Origin: Thetidibacter halocola | GTDB lineage: Bacteria; Pseudomonadota; Alphaproteobacteria; Rhodobacterales; Rhodobacteraceae | Reading direction: 5' to 3' | Length of the DNA stretch: 64,000 nucleotides | Assembly (NCBI RefSeq): GCF_018224955.1 | Contig: NZ_JAGTUU010000011.1 | Location: 1 to 64,000 of the forward strand | In this document: positions 10,376 to 18,343 of the stretch, in pieces | Numbering within the stretch: position 1 is the stretch's first letter | Layout of the letters: each line of letters starts with the position of its first letter | Position numbers and translations under genes: made by a program | Notes under the pieces: model-generated | What the model saw: only the letters and a program-made list of their open reading frames with translations | Told to the model about the DNA's origin: nothing | Databases searched by the model: none

Positions 10376-11764
10376 ATGCGCTATATCTCCACCCGCGGGC
10401 AGGCGCCCATCCTGAGCTTCGAAGACGCGATGCTGTCGGGCCTGGCGCGCGACGGCGGGCTCTATGTGCCCGAAAGCGTGCCGCAGATGAGCGCCGCCGA
10501 CATCCGCGCGCTGAACGGGCTGAGTTACGAGGAGGTCGCCTTCCGCGTGATGCGGCCCTTCGTGGGCGACAGCTTTACCGACGAGACGTTTGCCGACCTG
10601 ATCGCGCGCGCCTATGCCGGCTTTGGCCACAACGCCCGGGCGCCGCTGGTGCAGCTGGCGCCGAACCACTTCCTGCTGGAGCTGTTCCACGGGCCGACCC
10701 TGGCGTTCAAGGACTTCGCCATGCAGCTGATCGGCCAGCTTTTCCAGGAGGCGCTGGGACGGCGGGGCGAGCGGGTTACCATCGTCGGCGCGACCAGCGG
10801 CGACACCGGCAGCGCGGCGATCGAGGCGTTCCGCGGCCTCGACAATGTCGATGTCTTCATCCTGTATCCGCATGGCCGGGTGTCCGAGGTGCAGCGCCGC
10901 CAGATGACCACGCCCACCGAATCCAACGTGCACGCGCTGGCGGTGGACGGCACCTTTGACGACTGCCAGGCGCGGCTGAAGGACATGTTCAACCATTTCG
11001 AGTTCCGCGACCGGGTGCGGCTGGCGGGCGTCAACAGCATCAACTGGGCGCGGGTTCTGGCGCAGGTGGTCTACTACTTCTCGTCCGCCGTCAGCCTGGG
11101 CGCGCCGGACCGCAGGGTCAGCTTTACCGTGCCCACCGGCAATTTCGGCGATATCTTCGCCGGCTACATCGCCAAGCGCATGGGCCTGCCCATCGACCGG
11201 TTGGTTGTGGCGACGAACCAGAACGACATCCTGCACCGCTGCCTGTCGGGCGGCGAGTATCGGACATCCGAGGTGCATCCCTCGATCAGCCCGTCGATGG
11301 ACATCGAGGTCAGCAGCAACTTCGAGCGTGCGCTGTTCGACGCCTATGGCCGCGACGGTGGCGCGGTGGCGCAACTGATGGCAGAACTCAAGGCGGGCGG
11401 CTTTGCCGTCAGCCAGGGCGCGTTGCAGGCGCTGCGCGAGCATTTCGACTCGGGCCGCGTGTCGGAGGAGGAAACGCTGGCCACGATCACCGTGGCACAG
11501 AAGACCATGGGAGAGCTGCTCTGCCCGCATTCCGCCATCGGCGTGAAGGTGGCCGAGGACCTGCGCAACCCGGCCGTGCCGATGGTGACGCTGGCCACCG
11601 CCCACCCGGCCAAGTTCCCCGACGCGGTCGAGAAGGCCAGCGGCATCCGTCCCCCCCTTCCAAACCGCATGGCGGACCTGTATGAGCGGCCAGAGCGCGT
11701 GACGCGGGTCGCCAATGACCTCTCCGCGCTGGAAACCCTGATCGAGGAGCGTCGCACAAAGTGA
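10376..11764 (+). CDS. thrC: threonine synthase
   Basis: Threonine synthase converts O-phosphohomoserine to threonine with pyridoxal phosphate. The 462-residue protein begins MRYISTRGQAPILSFEDAML and has the PLP lysine K112 in HGPTLAFKDFAMQ, the phosphate-binding segment VGATSGDTGSAAIEAF and VPTGNFGDIFAGY. This is the longer class of the enzyme found in proteobacteria. The end overlaps the start of the M16 peptidase gene in a GTGA junction. The oxidase-SURF1-thrC-M16 order is shared with other Rhodobacteraceae. Confidence 0.97.
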   Translation: MRYISTRGQAPILSFEDAMLSGLARDGGLYVPESVPQMSAADIRALNGLSYEEVAFRVMRPFVGDSFTDETFADLIARAYAGFGHNARAPLVQLAPNHFLLELFHGPTLAFKDFAMQLIGQLFQEALGRRGERVTIVGATSGDTGSAAIEAFRGLDNVDVFILYPHGRVSEVQRRQMTTPTESNVHALAVDGTFDDCQARLKDMFNHFEFRDRVRLAGVNSINWARVLAQVVYYFSSAVSLGAPDRRVSFTVPTGNFGDIFAGYIAKRMGLPIDRLVVATNQNDILHRCLSGGEYRTSEVHPSISPSMDIEVSSNFERALFDAYGRDGGAVAQLMAELKAGGFAVSQGALQALREHFDSGRVSEEETLATITVAQKTMGELLCPHSAIGVKVAEDLRNPAVPMVTLATAHPAKFPDAVEKASGIRPPLPNRMADLYERPERVTRVANDLSALETLIEERRTK

Positions 11765-13023
11765 CCGTGCAGATCGCCACACTGGAGAACGGCCTGCGGA
11801 TCGTGACCGAACGCATGCCGGGCCTGCAATCCGCCGCCATCGGCATCTGGGTCTGCGCGGGCGGTCGCCACGAGCGCCCCGAACAGAACGGCGTGGCGCA
11901 TTTCCTCGAACACATGGCGTTCAAGGGCACCGCACGGCGCAGCGCACTTCAGATCGCCGAGGCGATCGAGGACGTTGGTGGCTATATCAACGCCTACACC
12001 TCGCGCGAGGTGACAGCCTATTACGCCCGGGTTCTGGGCGCCGATACCGAACTGGCGCTGGACGTGATCGGCGACATCCTGATGAACCCGGTCTTCGACC
12101 CGAAAGAGATCGAGACAGAGCGCCATGTCATCCTCCAGGAGATCGGCCAGGCGCTGGACACACCCGACGACGTGATCTTCGACTGGTTGCAGGAAAAGGC
12201 CTATCCCGGCCAGGCACTGGGCCGCACCATCCTGGGCGAGACCGCGCGCATCCGCGCATTCGACCGCGAAGACCTGGCGACCTTCGTGACCGAGCATTAC
12301 GGACCCGACCAGCTGATCCTGTCGGCGGCGGGCGACGTGGATCACGACCGGATCGTGACCCAGGCGCGGGAGATCTTCGGCGGCCTCATCCGCCGCCCCG
12401 GCCGCAGCGCCGACCCTGCCCGCTTTGCCGGCGGCGAGGCGCGGCATGAAAAGCGGCTGGAACAGGCGCATGTGGCGCTGGCCTTCGACGGTCCGGGCTA
12501 TCGGCACGCGGATTACTACACCGGGCAGATCTACAGCATCGCGCTGGGCGGCGGCATGTCCTCGCGGCTGTTCCAGGAGATCCGTGAAAAGCGCGGCCTG
12601 TGCTACACGATCTTCGCGCAGTCCGGCGCCTATGCCGACACCGGCATGACGACGATCTATGCCGGCACCTCGGCCGATGAGATCGGCGACCTGATGACCC
12701 TCACCATCGACGAGATGAAGCGCGCCGTCGAGGACATGAGCGTGGCCGAGATCGACCGCGCCCGCGCCCAGATGAAGGCCGGGCTGCTGATGGGGCTCGA
12801 AAGCCCCTCGAGCCGGGCCGAGCGCATGGCGCGGATGCTCCAGATCTGGGGAGAGGTGCCGCCGATCGAATCGACCGTCGCCAAGATCGACGCCGTCACA
12901 CCCGAGGACGTGCGCCGCTTTGCCGAGGCGCAGGCAGTGACCAGCCCCGCGGCGCTGGCGCTTTACGGCCCGGTGAAACGGGCGCCCGACCTCGCCGCAC
13001 TGGCGGCCCGCCGGGCGGCCTGA
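11761..13023 (+). CDS. M16 family zinc peptidase (processing-peptidase-like)
   Basis: This 420-residue protein is related to the beta subunit of mitochondrial processing peptidase and to bacterial PqqL/YmxG-type M16B peptidases. The inverted zinc motif HFLEH is present at residues 47-51, and the third ligand E127 (in ERHVILQEI) is exactly 76 residues after H51, as the family requires; it should therefore be catalytically competent. The C-terminal half carries GGGMSSRLFQEIREKRGLCY, the substrate-binding segment. It starts at GTG 11761 overlapping the thrC stop, and its own stop overlaps the next ATG. Natural substrates are unknown. Confidence 0.93.
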   Translation: MTVQIATLENGLRIVTERMPGLQSAAIGIWVCAGGRHERPEQNGVAHFLEHMAFKGTARRSALQIAEAIEDVGGYINAYTSREVTAYYARVLGADTELALDVIGDILMNPVFDPKEIETERHVILQEIGQALDTPDDVIFDWLQEKAYPGQALGRTILGETARIRAFDREDLATFVTEHYGPDQLILSAAGDVDHDRIVTQAREIFGGLIRRPGRSADPARFAGGEARHEKRLEQAHVALAFDGPGYRHADYYTGQIYSIALGGGMSSRLFQEIREKRGLCYTIFAQSGAYADTGMTTIYAGTSADEIGDLMTLTIDEMKRAVEDMSVAEIDRARAQMKAGLLMGLESPSSRAERMARMLQIWGEVPPIESTVAKIDAVTPEDVRRFAEAQAVTSPAALALYGPVKRAPDLAALAARRAA

Positions 13024-13607
13024 TGCTGGGACGCAGGCGCAAGATCCGGCTGGACACCGACCGGCTGTTCCTGCGCCCGCCGATCCATGCGGATTACACG
13101 CCCTGGACCTCGCTCCGGCGCGAGAGCGAGCCCTTCCTGACCCAGTGGGAGCCCAGCTGGGCCGAGGATCACCTGTCGCGCCGCGCCTTTACAAACCGCG
13201 TCTACTGGGCCGCGCGATCGGTCTCCAGCGGCAGCGCCCTGCCCCTGTTCCTCTTCCGCCGCAGCGACGAGGCGCTGCTGGGCGCGATCACGCTGGACAA
13301 CATCCGCCGTGGCCCGGCCCAGGCCGGAACCCTCGGCTACTGGATCGGCGAGCGCCACGCCCGCCAGGGCTTCATGGCAGAGGCGCTGGCGGCGGTGGTG
13401 CATCACGCCTTCAACCGGATGGACCTGAGCCGGCTCGAGGCCGCCTGCCTGCCTGAGAACGTCGCCTCACGCGGGTTGCTGGAACGTTCGGGCTTCAAGT
13501 ACGAGGGCGTCGCGCAAAGCTATCTCCAGATCAACGGGCGCTGGCGCACCCATGTGCTCTACGCCGCGCTGCGCAGCGACCGGCGCGGCCGCACCGACAC
13601 GGGCTAG
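13023..13607 (+). CDS. GNAT family N-acetyltransferase, RimJ-like
   Basis: The 194-residue product matches the RimJ/RimL-type GNAT acetyltransferases, which acetylate protein N-termini using acetyl-CoA. It starts RLDTDRLFLRPP, contains the beta-strand LGAITLDNIRRG, the acetyl-CoA segment YWIGERHARQGFMAEAL and the closing element RLEAACLPENVASRGLLERSGF. The ATG shares one base with the M16 stop codon (TGATG), so translation is probably coupled. Whether it modifies ribosomal protein S5, as E. coli RimJ does, cannot be told from the sequence. Confidence 0.88.
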   Translation: MLGRRRKIRLDTDRLFLRPPIHADYTPWTSLRRESEPFLTQWEPSWAEDHLSRRAFTNRVYWAARSVSSGSALPLFLFRRSDEALLGAITLDNIRRGPAQAGTLGYWIGERHARQGFMAEALAAVVHHAFNRMDLSRLEAACLPENVASRGLLERSGFKYEGVAQSYLQINGRWRTHVLYAALRSDRRGRTDTG

Positions 13608-13687
13608 GTCCACGCGGCGGATGCCCGCCGGACAGGCAGCGCGCCCGTCGTCTTGTCGCCAGGGACCCACCCCGCGCGGATGTGACT

Positions 13688-13715
13688 TTGGCAAATGCCA
13701 CGGCTGGCCTACCTT
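13688..13715 (+). promoter_or_regulatory. candidate sigma70 promoter
   Basis: TTGGCA (13688-13693) and TACCTT (13710-13715), separated by 16 nt, lie about 27 nt before the start of the MBL-fold gene. The -35 box is good; the -10 is fair. Confidence 0.35.
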
Positions 13716-13741
13716 CATGCAGATCGCACAGGGAGCCGCCG

Positions 13742-14569
13742 ATGATCCTCCGCCTCGCCCTCGCCCTTCTGCTGACCGCCAGCGCCGCCACCGCGCAGGA
13801 CCAGCGCCGCCCGTCCCATTGCATCGCCATCGCCGATGCCGCGCCGGGGCTGCAATACCTGCAAAAGGCCAGTTGGACCGAACCGGTGCCGGAATACAGC
13901 GTCCGCATCCAGTATCTCGCCCATGCCTCCTTCCTGATCCAGACCCGAGGCGGGCTCGAGGCGGTCACCGACTTCACCGGCTACATCGGCAATGTCGACC
14001 TGATCCCCGACATCGTGACGATGAACCACGCCCATGACACGCACTGGACGGCCAATCCCGATCCGGCCATTCCCCACGTCCTGCAAGGCTGGGGAGAGAC
14101 ATTTGGCGCCGGCATCGATCACCATCTCGACCTGGGCGAGATGCTGGTGCGCAACGTCTCGACCGACATCCGATCGTCCTTCGGCGGGACCGAGGAAAAG
14201 GGCAACTCGATCTTCGTCTTCGAGGTCGAGGGCCTCTGCATCGGGCATCTTGGCCACCTGCACCACGAACCCACGGACGACCAATACGCCGCCCTGGGCC
14301 GGCTTGACGTGCTGATGGTGCCGGTCGATGGCGGCTACACGATGCCACTCGCCACCACGGTGCGGATCGTCGAGCGGCTGAAATCCTCGATCATCCTGCC
14401 GATGCACTGGTTCTCAGGCTTCGCCCTGAACCGCTTCCTCGAGGATATCTCCGACACTTTTCCCATCGATATCCGCGACACCCCGACGCTCGAGGTCTCG
14501 CTGCGCGACCTGCCCTCGCGGCCCACGGTGATCGTGCTGCGCCCGGAATGGCTGCGCGACCCGTCCTGA
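13742..14569 (+). CDS. secreted MBL-fold metal-dependent hydrolase
   Basis: A 275-residue protein with a clear Sec signal peptide (MILRLALALLLTASAATAQD) and a metallo-beta-lactamase fold of the UlaG-like type. It shows IQYLAHASFLIQT, then a metal motif at residues 96-101 reading HAHDTH. The canonical order is HxHxDH, so the aspartate is shifted by one place here. The late segment VPVDGGYTM and the final histidine MHWF are also typical. The ATG at 13742 follows GGGAGCC. Substrate is unknown. It stands alone between a candidate promoter and a hairpin element. Confidence 0.85.
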   Translation: MILRLALALLLTASAATAQDQRRPSHCIAIADAAPGLQYLQKASWTEPVPEYSVRIQYLAHASFLIQTRGGLEAVTDFTGYIGNVDLIPDIVTMNHAHDTHWTANPDPAIPHVLQGWGETFGAGIDHHLDLGEMLVRNVSTDIRSSFGGTEEKGNSIFVFEVEGLCIGHLGHLHHEPTDDQYAALGRLDVLMVPVDGGYTMPLATTVRIVERLKSSIILPMHWFSGFALNRFLEDISDTFPIDIRDTPTLEVSLRDLPSRPTVIVLRPEWLRDPS

Positions 14570-14570
14570 T

Positions 14571-14625
14571 CTTCTTCGGCTCCCAAATACCGCAGGAGGG
14601 GTCCGGGGGCGCAGCCCCCGGGGCC
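14571..14625 (+). repeat. dispersed intergenic hairpin element, copy B
   Basis: The stretch starts CTTCTTCGGCTCC two nt after the MBL stop codon, continues AAATACCGCAGGAGG, and forms a perfect 8-bp stem CCGGGGGC/GCCCCCGG (14603-14610 with 14614-14621) with loop GCA. It resembles the copies at 9557 and 16165. Its position directly after a gene on the same strand would also suit a transcript-end hairpin. Confidence 0.5.
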
Positions 14626-14722
14626 TGCGCGGCTCGAGCGCAAATCATACTGAGCGGCGCAGCCGCACCGCTGGATCATTCCCGCGCCGCGTTCTAGACC
14701 TGTCGCCGACAGGAGAATGCCC

Positions 14723-16141
14723 ATGCCGCTTTGCCCCGCCGACGACGCTTTTGCCGAGACCCTCGCTGCGCGCCTGCCGCCCGACACGCTGCGTCGGGCC
14801 GAGCCGCGTCACCTCGAGGAGCCGCGCGGCCGCTGGCACGGAATCTCGGGCTGGATCGCCCTGCCCCGCAATGCCGAGGAGACGGCCCTGGTCGTCCGCG
14901 CCTGCGCCGAGGCGCGCGTCGGGCTGATCCCGCTGGGCGGCGGCACCGGGCTTGTCGGCGGACAGATCGCACCCGACGGCCCGCCACCGCTGCTGGTCTC
15001 GACCGAACGCATGGCGGCGATCCGCGCCGTCTACCCGCGCGAGAACGTGCTGATCGCCGAGGCGGGCGCGATCCTCGCCGACGTGCAGGCGGCGGCAGAG
15101 GCCGAGAACCGGCTGTTTCCGCTATCCCTCGCCTCCGAAGGCTCGGCGCGGGTCGGCGGGTTGCTGGCGACGAACGCGGGCGGCGTCAACGTGCTGCGCT
15201 ACGGCAATGCGCGCGACCAGGTGCTGGGGCTCGAGGCGGTGTTGCCCGACGGCACGATCTGGCACGGGCTGAAACGGCTGCGCAAGGACAACACCGGCTA
15301 TGACCTGCGCCACCTGCTGATGGGCGCCGAAGGCACGCTGGGGATCATCACGGCGGCCGCGCTGAAACTGTCGCCCCGCCCAGCCGCGACCGGCACCGCG
15401 CTGCTGGCGGTGGCCTCACCCGAAGCCGCGCTCGACCTGCTGGCGCTGGCGCGCGACCGGCTGGGCGAGGCAGTGAGCGCCTTCGAGCTCATGGCCCGGA
15501 CCGGCTTCGACTTCCTGCGGCAGACCCTGCCCGACCTGCGCCAGCCCTGGGACGCGGCGCCGGACTGGACAGTGCTGGTGGAGATCGGCCTGCCGCGCGG
15601 ACTGGACCCGCAGGAGGCACTGGAAGACCTCTTTGCCGCCGCGCACGAGCGTGGCCTCTGCAACGACGGCCTGATCGCGCAGAATGCAGGCCAGGCGCAG
15701 GAGTTCTGGGCCGTGCGCGAACATATCCCCGAGGCCAACCGCCGCATCGGCGCCGTGTCGAGCCACGACATCTCGCTGCCGCTGGGCGAGGTCGCGCATT
15801 TCGTCGCCGAGGCCGGCCCGGCGCTGGAGCGGATCGGTGCCTTCCGTGTCAACTGTTTCGGCCACCTGGGCGACGGCAACCTGCATTACAACGTCTTTCC
15901 CCTGCCCGGCCGCAGCCCGGCGGATCATCGCAACCAGCGCGAAGAGGTCATGACCTGCCTGCACGACCTGGCGGATCGACTGGGCGGATCGGTCAGTGCC
16001 GAACACGGGATCGGCCGCCTGAAGGTCGGCGACCTGGAACGCTACGGCGATCCGGCCAAGCTGGCGGCGATGCGCGCGATCAAGCACGCGCTGGACCCGC
16101 AGGGGATCATGAATCCGGGCGCGGTGCTGCGCGTGGGCTGA
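14723..16141 (+). CDS. FAD-linked D-2-hydroxyacid dehydrogenase (D-2-hydroxyglutarate dehydrogenase-like)
   Basis: The 472-residue protein belongs to the vanillyl-alcohol-oxidase/PCMH flavoprotein family. The N-terminal FAD-binding domain shows PLGGGTGLVGGQ (around residue 70-80) and ATNAGGVNVLRYGN. The C-terminal domain carries the metal-site motif CFGHLGDGNLHYN and the terminal SAEHGIGRLKV. These features match D-2-hydroxyglutarate dehydrogenases and related D-lactate/glycolate oxidases, which oxidise a D-2-hydroxyacid to the 2-oxoacid. An ATG at 14717 is possible, but AGGAGA abuts it directly, so the second ATG six bases on is better spaced. The exact substrate is not determinable here. 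Confidence 0.88.
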   Translation: MPLCPADDAFAETLAARLPPDTLRRAEPRHLEEPRGRWHGISGWIALPRNAEETALVVRACAEARVGLIPLGGGTGLVGGQIAPDGPPPLLVSTERMAAIRAVYPRENVLIAEAGAILADVQAAAEAENRLFPLSLASEGSARVGGLLATNAGGVNVLRYGNARDQVLGLEAVLPDGTIWHGLKRLRKDNTGYDLRHLLMGAEGTLGIITAAALKLSPRPAATGTALLAVASPEAALDLLALARDRLGEAVSAFELMARTGFDFLRQTLPDLRQPWDAAPDWTVLVEIGLPRGLDPQEALEDLFAAAHERGLCNDGLIAQNAGQAQEFWAVREHIPEANRRIGAVSSHDISLPLGEVAHFVAEAGPALERIGAFRVNCFGHLGDGNLHYNVFPLPGRSPADHRNQREEVMTCLHDLADRLGGSVSAEHGIGRLKVGDLERYGDPAKLAAMRAIKHALDPQGIMNPGAVLRVG

Positions 16142-16164
16142 GGCCCCTTGTTGCGAGGGGCATC

Positions 16165-16228
16165 AGGGGCTCTGCCGCTCTTGGCCTGCGGCCAATGCAC
16201 CCCGGGATGTTTCCGGCCAGAAGAAACG
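16165..16228 (-). repeat. dispersed intergenic hairpin element, copy C
   Basis: On the minus strand this reads CGTTTCTTCTGGCC, GGAAACATCCCGGGG, then a 6-bp stem TTGGCC/GGCCAA (16181-16186 with 16190-16195), and ends GGCAGAGCCCC like copy A. It lies between convergent genes, immediately downstream of the lytic transglycosylase gene. Confidence 0.5.
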
Positions 16229-16254
16229 CTGCCGCCCGCAGGATCAGCCCGCCT

Positions 16255-17097
16255 TCAATTGGCCGAGACGGCAAAGACGCAGCCGTCCGAGATCAGCTCC
16301 GGCGGCGTCAGGCACAGGCCCTTGGCGGTCTGGAAGGCGGCCAGCACCTTTGGCACGTAGTCGCGCGTCTCGGCATAAGGTGGGACGCCGCCATGTTTCG
16401 GGATCGAGTTCTCGCCCGCATTGTAGCCCGCCAGGACCAGGATCGGGTCGCCGTCGAATTGCTTCATCAGGAAGTCCAGGAACGCCACGCCGCCGCGGAT
16501 GTTCTGCACCGGGTCGTCGCGGTCGATCACACCGAAGCGTTCCGCCGTGGCGGGCATGAGCTGCATCAGGCCGCTGGCCCCGGCATGGCTGACCGCATCG
16601 GCCCGCCCCGAGGATTCGACCGCGATCACCGCCAGCGCCAGCGCCGGGGAAACGCGCGTGCCCACCGTCTCGCGCAGGATGTGGCTGCCATATCGGGCGG
16701 CGATGTTCTGGAGCGATTGCAGCCGCGGGCTTGCCACGCCGTCGCCGGGCTGGCGCGCGGCCAGGGCATCCAGCGCGGCGCCGAGGCGCCCTGGCCCGCT
16801 GTCGGTCAGTTTCGGCGAGACCGCCTGCCAGAACCAGTCGTATCCGCCGGCAGGGGCGACAGGGCCTCCCGGGTCGCGCGGCGCGACCGTGGCGACCGCG
16901 GCGGGCGTCGCCGGCGGCGGCGGCACGGCAGGATTGTCGCGCGGGGCGATCTGCACCGTGATCCGTTTCGCACCGGGCGCGGGCGGTTTGACCCGCTTGG
17001 CCGAGAATTGCGGAAAGGGGCTGGGGGCTTCCGCCAGCACGGGCGGAGACGCCAGATGCAGCGCGCAAAGCGCCGCGAGAAGCGGGGTGACTCGCAT
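16255..17097 (-). CDS. lytic murein transglycosylase, SLT domain
   Basis: A 280-residue exported protein. It has a signal peptide (MRVTPLLAALCALHLASPPVLAE), a proline-rich linker (around residues 35-80) and a C-terminal SLT domain. The catalytic glutamate is E161 in VIAVESSGRADA, followed by GASGLMQLMPATAERFG and LAGYNAGENSI, the standard SLT motifs. Such enzymes cleave peptidoglycan glycan strands to form 1,6-anhydromuramic acid. The start at 17097 is chosen because the signal peptide begins there; the open frame extends 21 codons upstream. It is divergent from the pilin array, so a role in opening the wall for the pilus is possible but not shown. Confidence 0.92.
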   Translation of the reverse strand: MRVTPLLAALCALHLASPPVLAEAPSPFPQFSAKRVKPPAPGAKRITVQIAPRDNPAVPPPPATPAAVATVAPRDPGGPVAPAGGYDWFWQAVSPKLTDSGPGRLGAALDALAARQPGDGVASPRLQSLQNIAARYGSHILRETVGTRVSPALALAVIAVESSGRADAVSHAGASGLMQLMPATAERFGVIDRDDPVQNIRGGVAFLDFLMKQFDGDPILVLAGYNAGENSIPKHGGVPPYAETRDYVPKVLAAFQTAKGLCLTPPELISDGCVFAVSAN

Positions 17098-17453
17098 GAT
17101 TGCCTGGGCCTGCCTAGTTTTTTTTTGTCTGCTCTTTTGGCAGAGTTTCGCACAATCCACCCGTCTAGACCAGAATTGTTAACAAAAGCGGAACGAAAGC
17201 CAGCAATCTTCAAGGTCATGTCGCCGTTCTGCGCCCGAAAAATCATCCCAAGCCATTGATTTCAATACTACTAATTCCCGCTCCTTTGCCCTGCATGCGC
17301 CCCGCAGATACTGCAAAATCAATCCAATCCTGTCACACTCTTGCCCCAATGCGGGGGCCATATATGCCCATACCGCGACGGAACAGGGCAAGTGAGAGAG
17401 GCCCGGAACGGTCCAAGCGGTTCGAAGGACACCACATCTACGGAGAGAGACCA
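17098..17453. other. divergent spacer upstream of the pilin array
   Basis: This 356-nt stretch has no convincing gene. It is lower in GC than its surroundings and holds a run of nine T near 17118-17126, a 10-bp palindrome TTGTTAACAA at 17176-17185, and the pilin ribosome site GGAGAGAGACC just before 17454. It should contain the promoters for the transglycosylase (leftward) and the pilins (rightward). I could not assign convincing -35/-10 pairs; TTGCCC at 17341 and TATATG at 17361 are only 14 nt apart. Confidence 0.5.
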
Positions 17454-17633
17454 ATGCTGAAATTCATCAACACCTTCCGCAAGGACGAAGACGGCGCTGT
17501 CACGGTGGACTGGGTCGTGCTGACCGCCGCTGTCGTGGGCCTGGCCATCGCCGCCTACTCGACCATCGAGACCAACGCCAACACGCTGATCACCGCTGCC
17601 GGTGGCGCCGTCGCGGCAGAGAACGACTTCTAA
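17454..17633 (+). CDS. Flp-type pilin, copy 1
   Basis: A 59-residue prepilin-like protein of the Tad (type IVb) system. After a short charged leader (MLKFINTFRKDEDG) comes a hydrophobic segment VDWVVLTAAVVGLAIAAYS and a polar end finishing AAENDF. The expected cleavage is after the glycine at residue 14. The mature start AVTVDW has D and W where classical Flp pilins have E and Y at positions 5 and 6. It is the first of three tandem pilin genes and differs from copy 2 at one residue (N instead of T near residue 45). GGAGAGAGACC precedes the ATG. Confidence 0.88.
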   Translation: MLKFINTFRKDEDGAVTVDWVVLTAAVVGLAIAAYSTIETNANTLITAAGGAVAAENDF

Positions 17634-17721
17634 TCACCCCGCGGCCTGACCGCCGCATTCAATCGACCGGCACCGCGGTGGTGCCGGCCCCTTCCCCGGA
17701 CCGGGAACTCAGGAGAGACCA

Positions 17722-17901
17722 ATGCTGAAATTCATCAACACCTTCCGCAAGGACGAAGACGGCGCTGTCACGGTGGACTGGGTCGTTCTGACCGCCGCTG
17801 TCGTGGGCCTGGCCATCGCCGCCTACTCGACCATCGAGACCAACGCGACCACGCTGATCACCGCTGCCGGTGGCGCTGTCGCGGCCGAAAACGACTTCTG
17901 A
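17722..17901 (+). CDS. Flp-type pilin, copy 2
   Basis: This 59-residue product is identical to copy 1 except for one residue (ETNATTL instead of ETNANTL). DNA differences are about seven positions, mostly silent. The ribosome site GGAGAGACCA upstream is also duplicated, so the repeat unit includes the translation signal. It has the same leader with glycine 14, hydrophobic core and AAENDF end. Near identity points to a recent duplication or ongoing gene conversion. Both copies probably add to the pilin pool; which one dominates the pilus is unknown. Confidence 0.88.
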   Translation: MLKFINTFRKDEDGAVTVDWVVLTAAVVGLAIAAYSTIETNATTLITAAGGAVAAENDF

Positions 17902-17983
17902 GCCTAAGGCTCTACCCGTCTAGCGCGGGCCGGCATCCCGGCCCGCGCTGTCCAACAGACAACGCGCAAAACGGGGAGCAAAG

Positions 17984-18163
17984 ATGCTTGAGCGCCTGAA
18001 GGCCTTTACCGATGACGACAACGGCGCAGTCACTGTCGACTGGGTCGTGCTCACCGCCGCGGTTGTCGGCATGTCCGCGATCTCCTTTTTCGTGATCGAG
18101 GACAATTCCAACGACCTCATGGCGGCGGCAGGCGGCGCAATCGCCGCGGAAAACGACTTCTGA
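17984..18163 (+). CDS. Flp-type pilin, divergent copy 3
   Basis: Another 59-residue pilin with the same layout but clear divergence: leader MLERLKAFTDDDNG, mature start AVTVDWVVLTAAVVG, then MSAISFFVIEDNSNDLMAAAGG and the same AAENDF end. It keeps the glycine cleavage site and the D/W variant of the Flp motif. The gene follows copy 2 by 82 nt with its own ribosome site (GGGGAGCAAAG), and a strong terminator follows, so the three pilins form one transcription unit. It could be a minor pilin or a specialised variant. Confidence 0.86.
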   Translation: MLERLKAFTDDDNGAVTVDWVVLTAAVVGMSAISFFVIEDNSNDLMAAAGGAIAAENDF

Positions 18164-18187
18164 TCGTTCCGAAATCGCAAGCGACGT

Positions 18188-18221
18188 AAAGGCTGAACCC
18201 AGAACGGGTCCGGCCTTTTTT
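18188..18221 (+). terminator. intrinsic terminator of the pilin unit
   Basis: AAAGGCTG (18188-18195) pairs with CGGCCTTT (18211-18218) with one G-U pair, extended inward by ACCC/GGGT. A six-base T run ends the structure. It lies 25 nt after the third pilin and should separate abundant pilin transcripts from cpaB. Confidence 0.85.
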
Positions 18222-18343
18222 CATGTCGGGGCCTTGCCCAACAATTCCCCAAGGCACGGCGCGTTTTGGCCATATTCCCCCGGTATCAAATCCCCACAAG
18301 CAGTTCACGACTCGTCCGAGTCCCAGGAAAAATGAGGTAAGAC

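Noticed and set aside
17341-17366. TTGCCC and TATATG as the pilin promoter
   Set aside because: The two boxes are only 14 nt apart, too close for a normal sigma70 promoter.
17098-18343. A mobile element explaining the duplicated pilins
   Set aside because: No transposase, terminal inverted repeats or target duplications are seen. The duplication matches gene plus ribosome site only.
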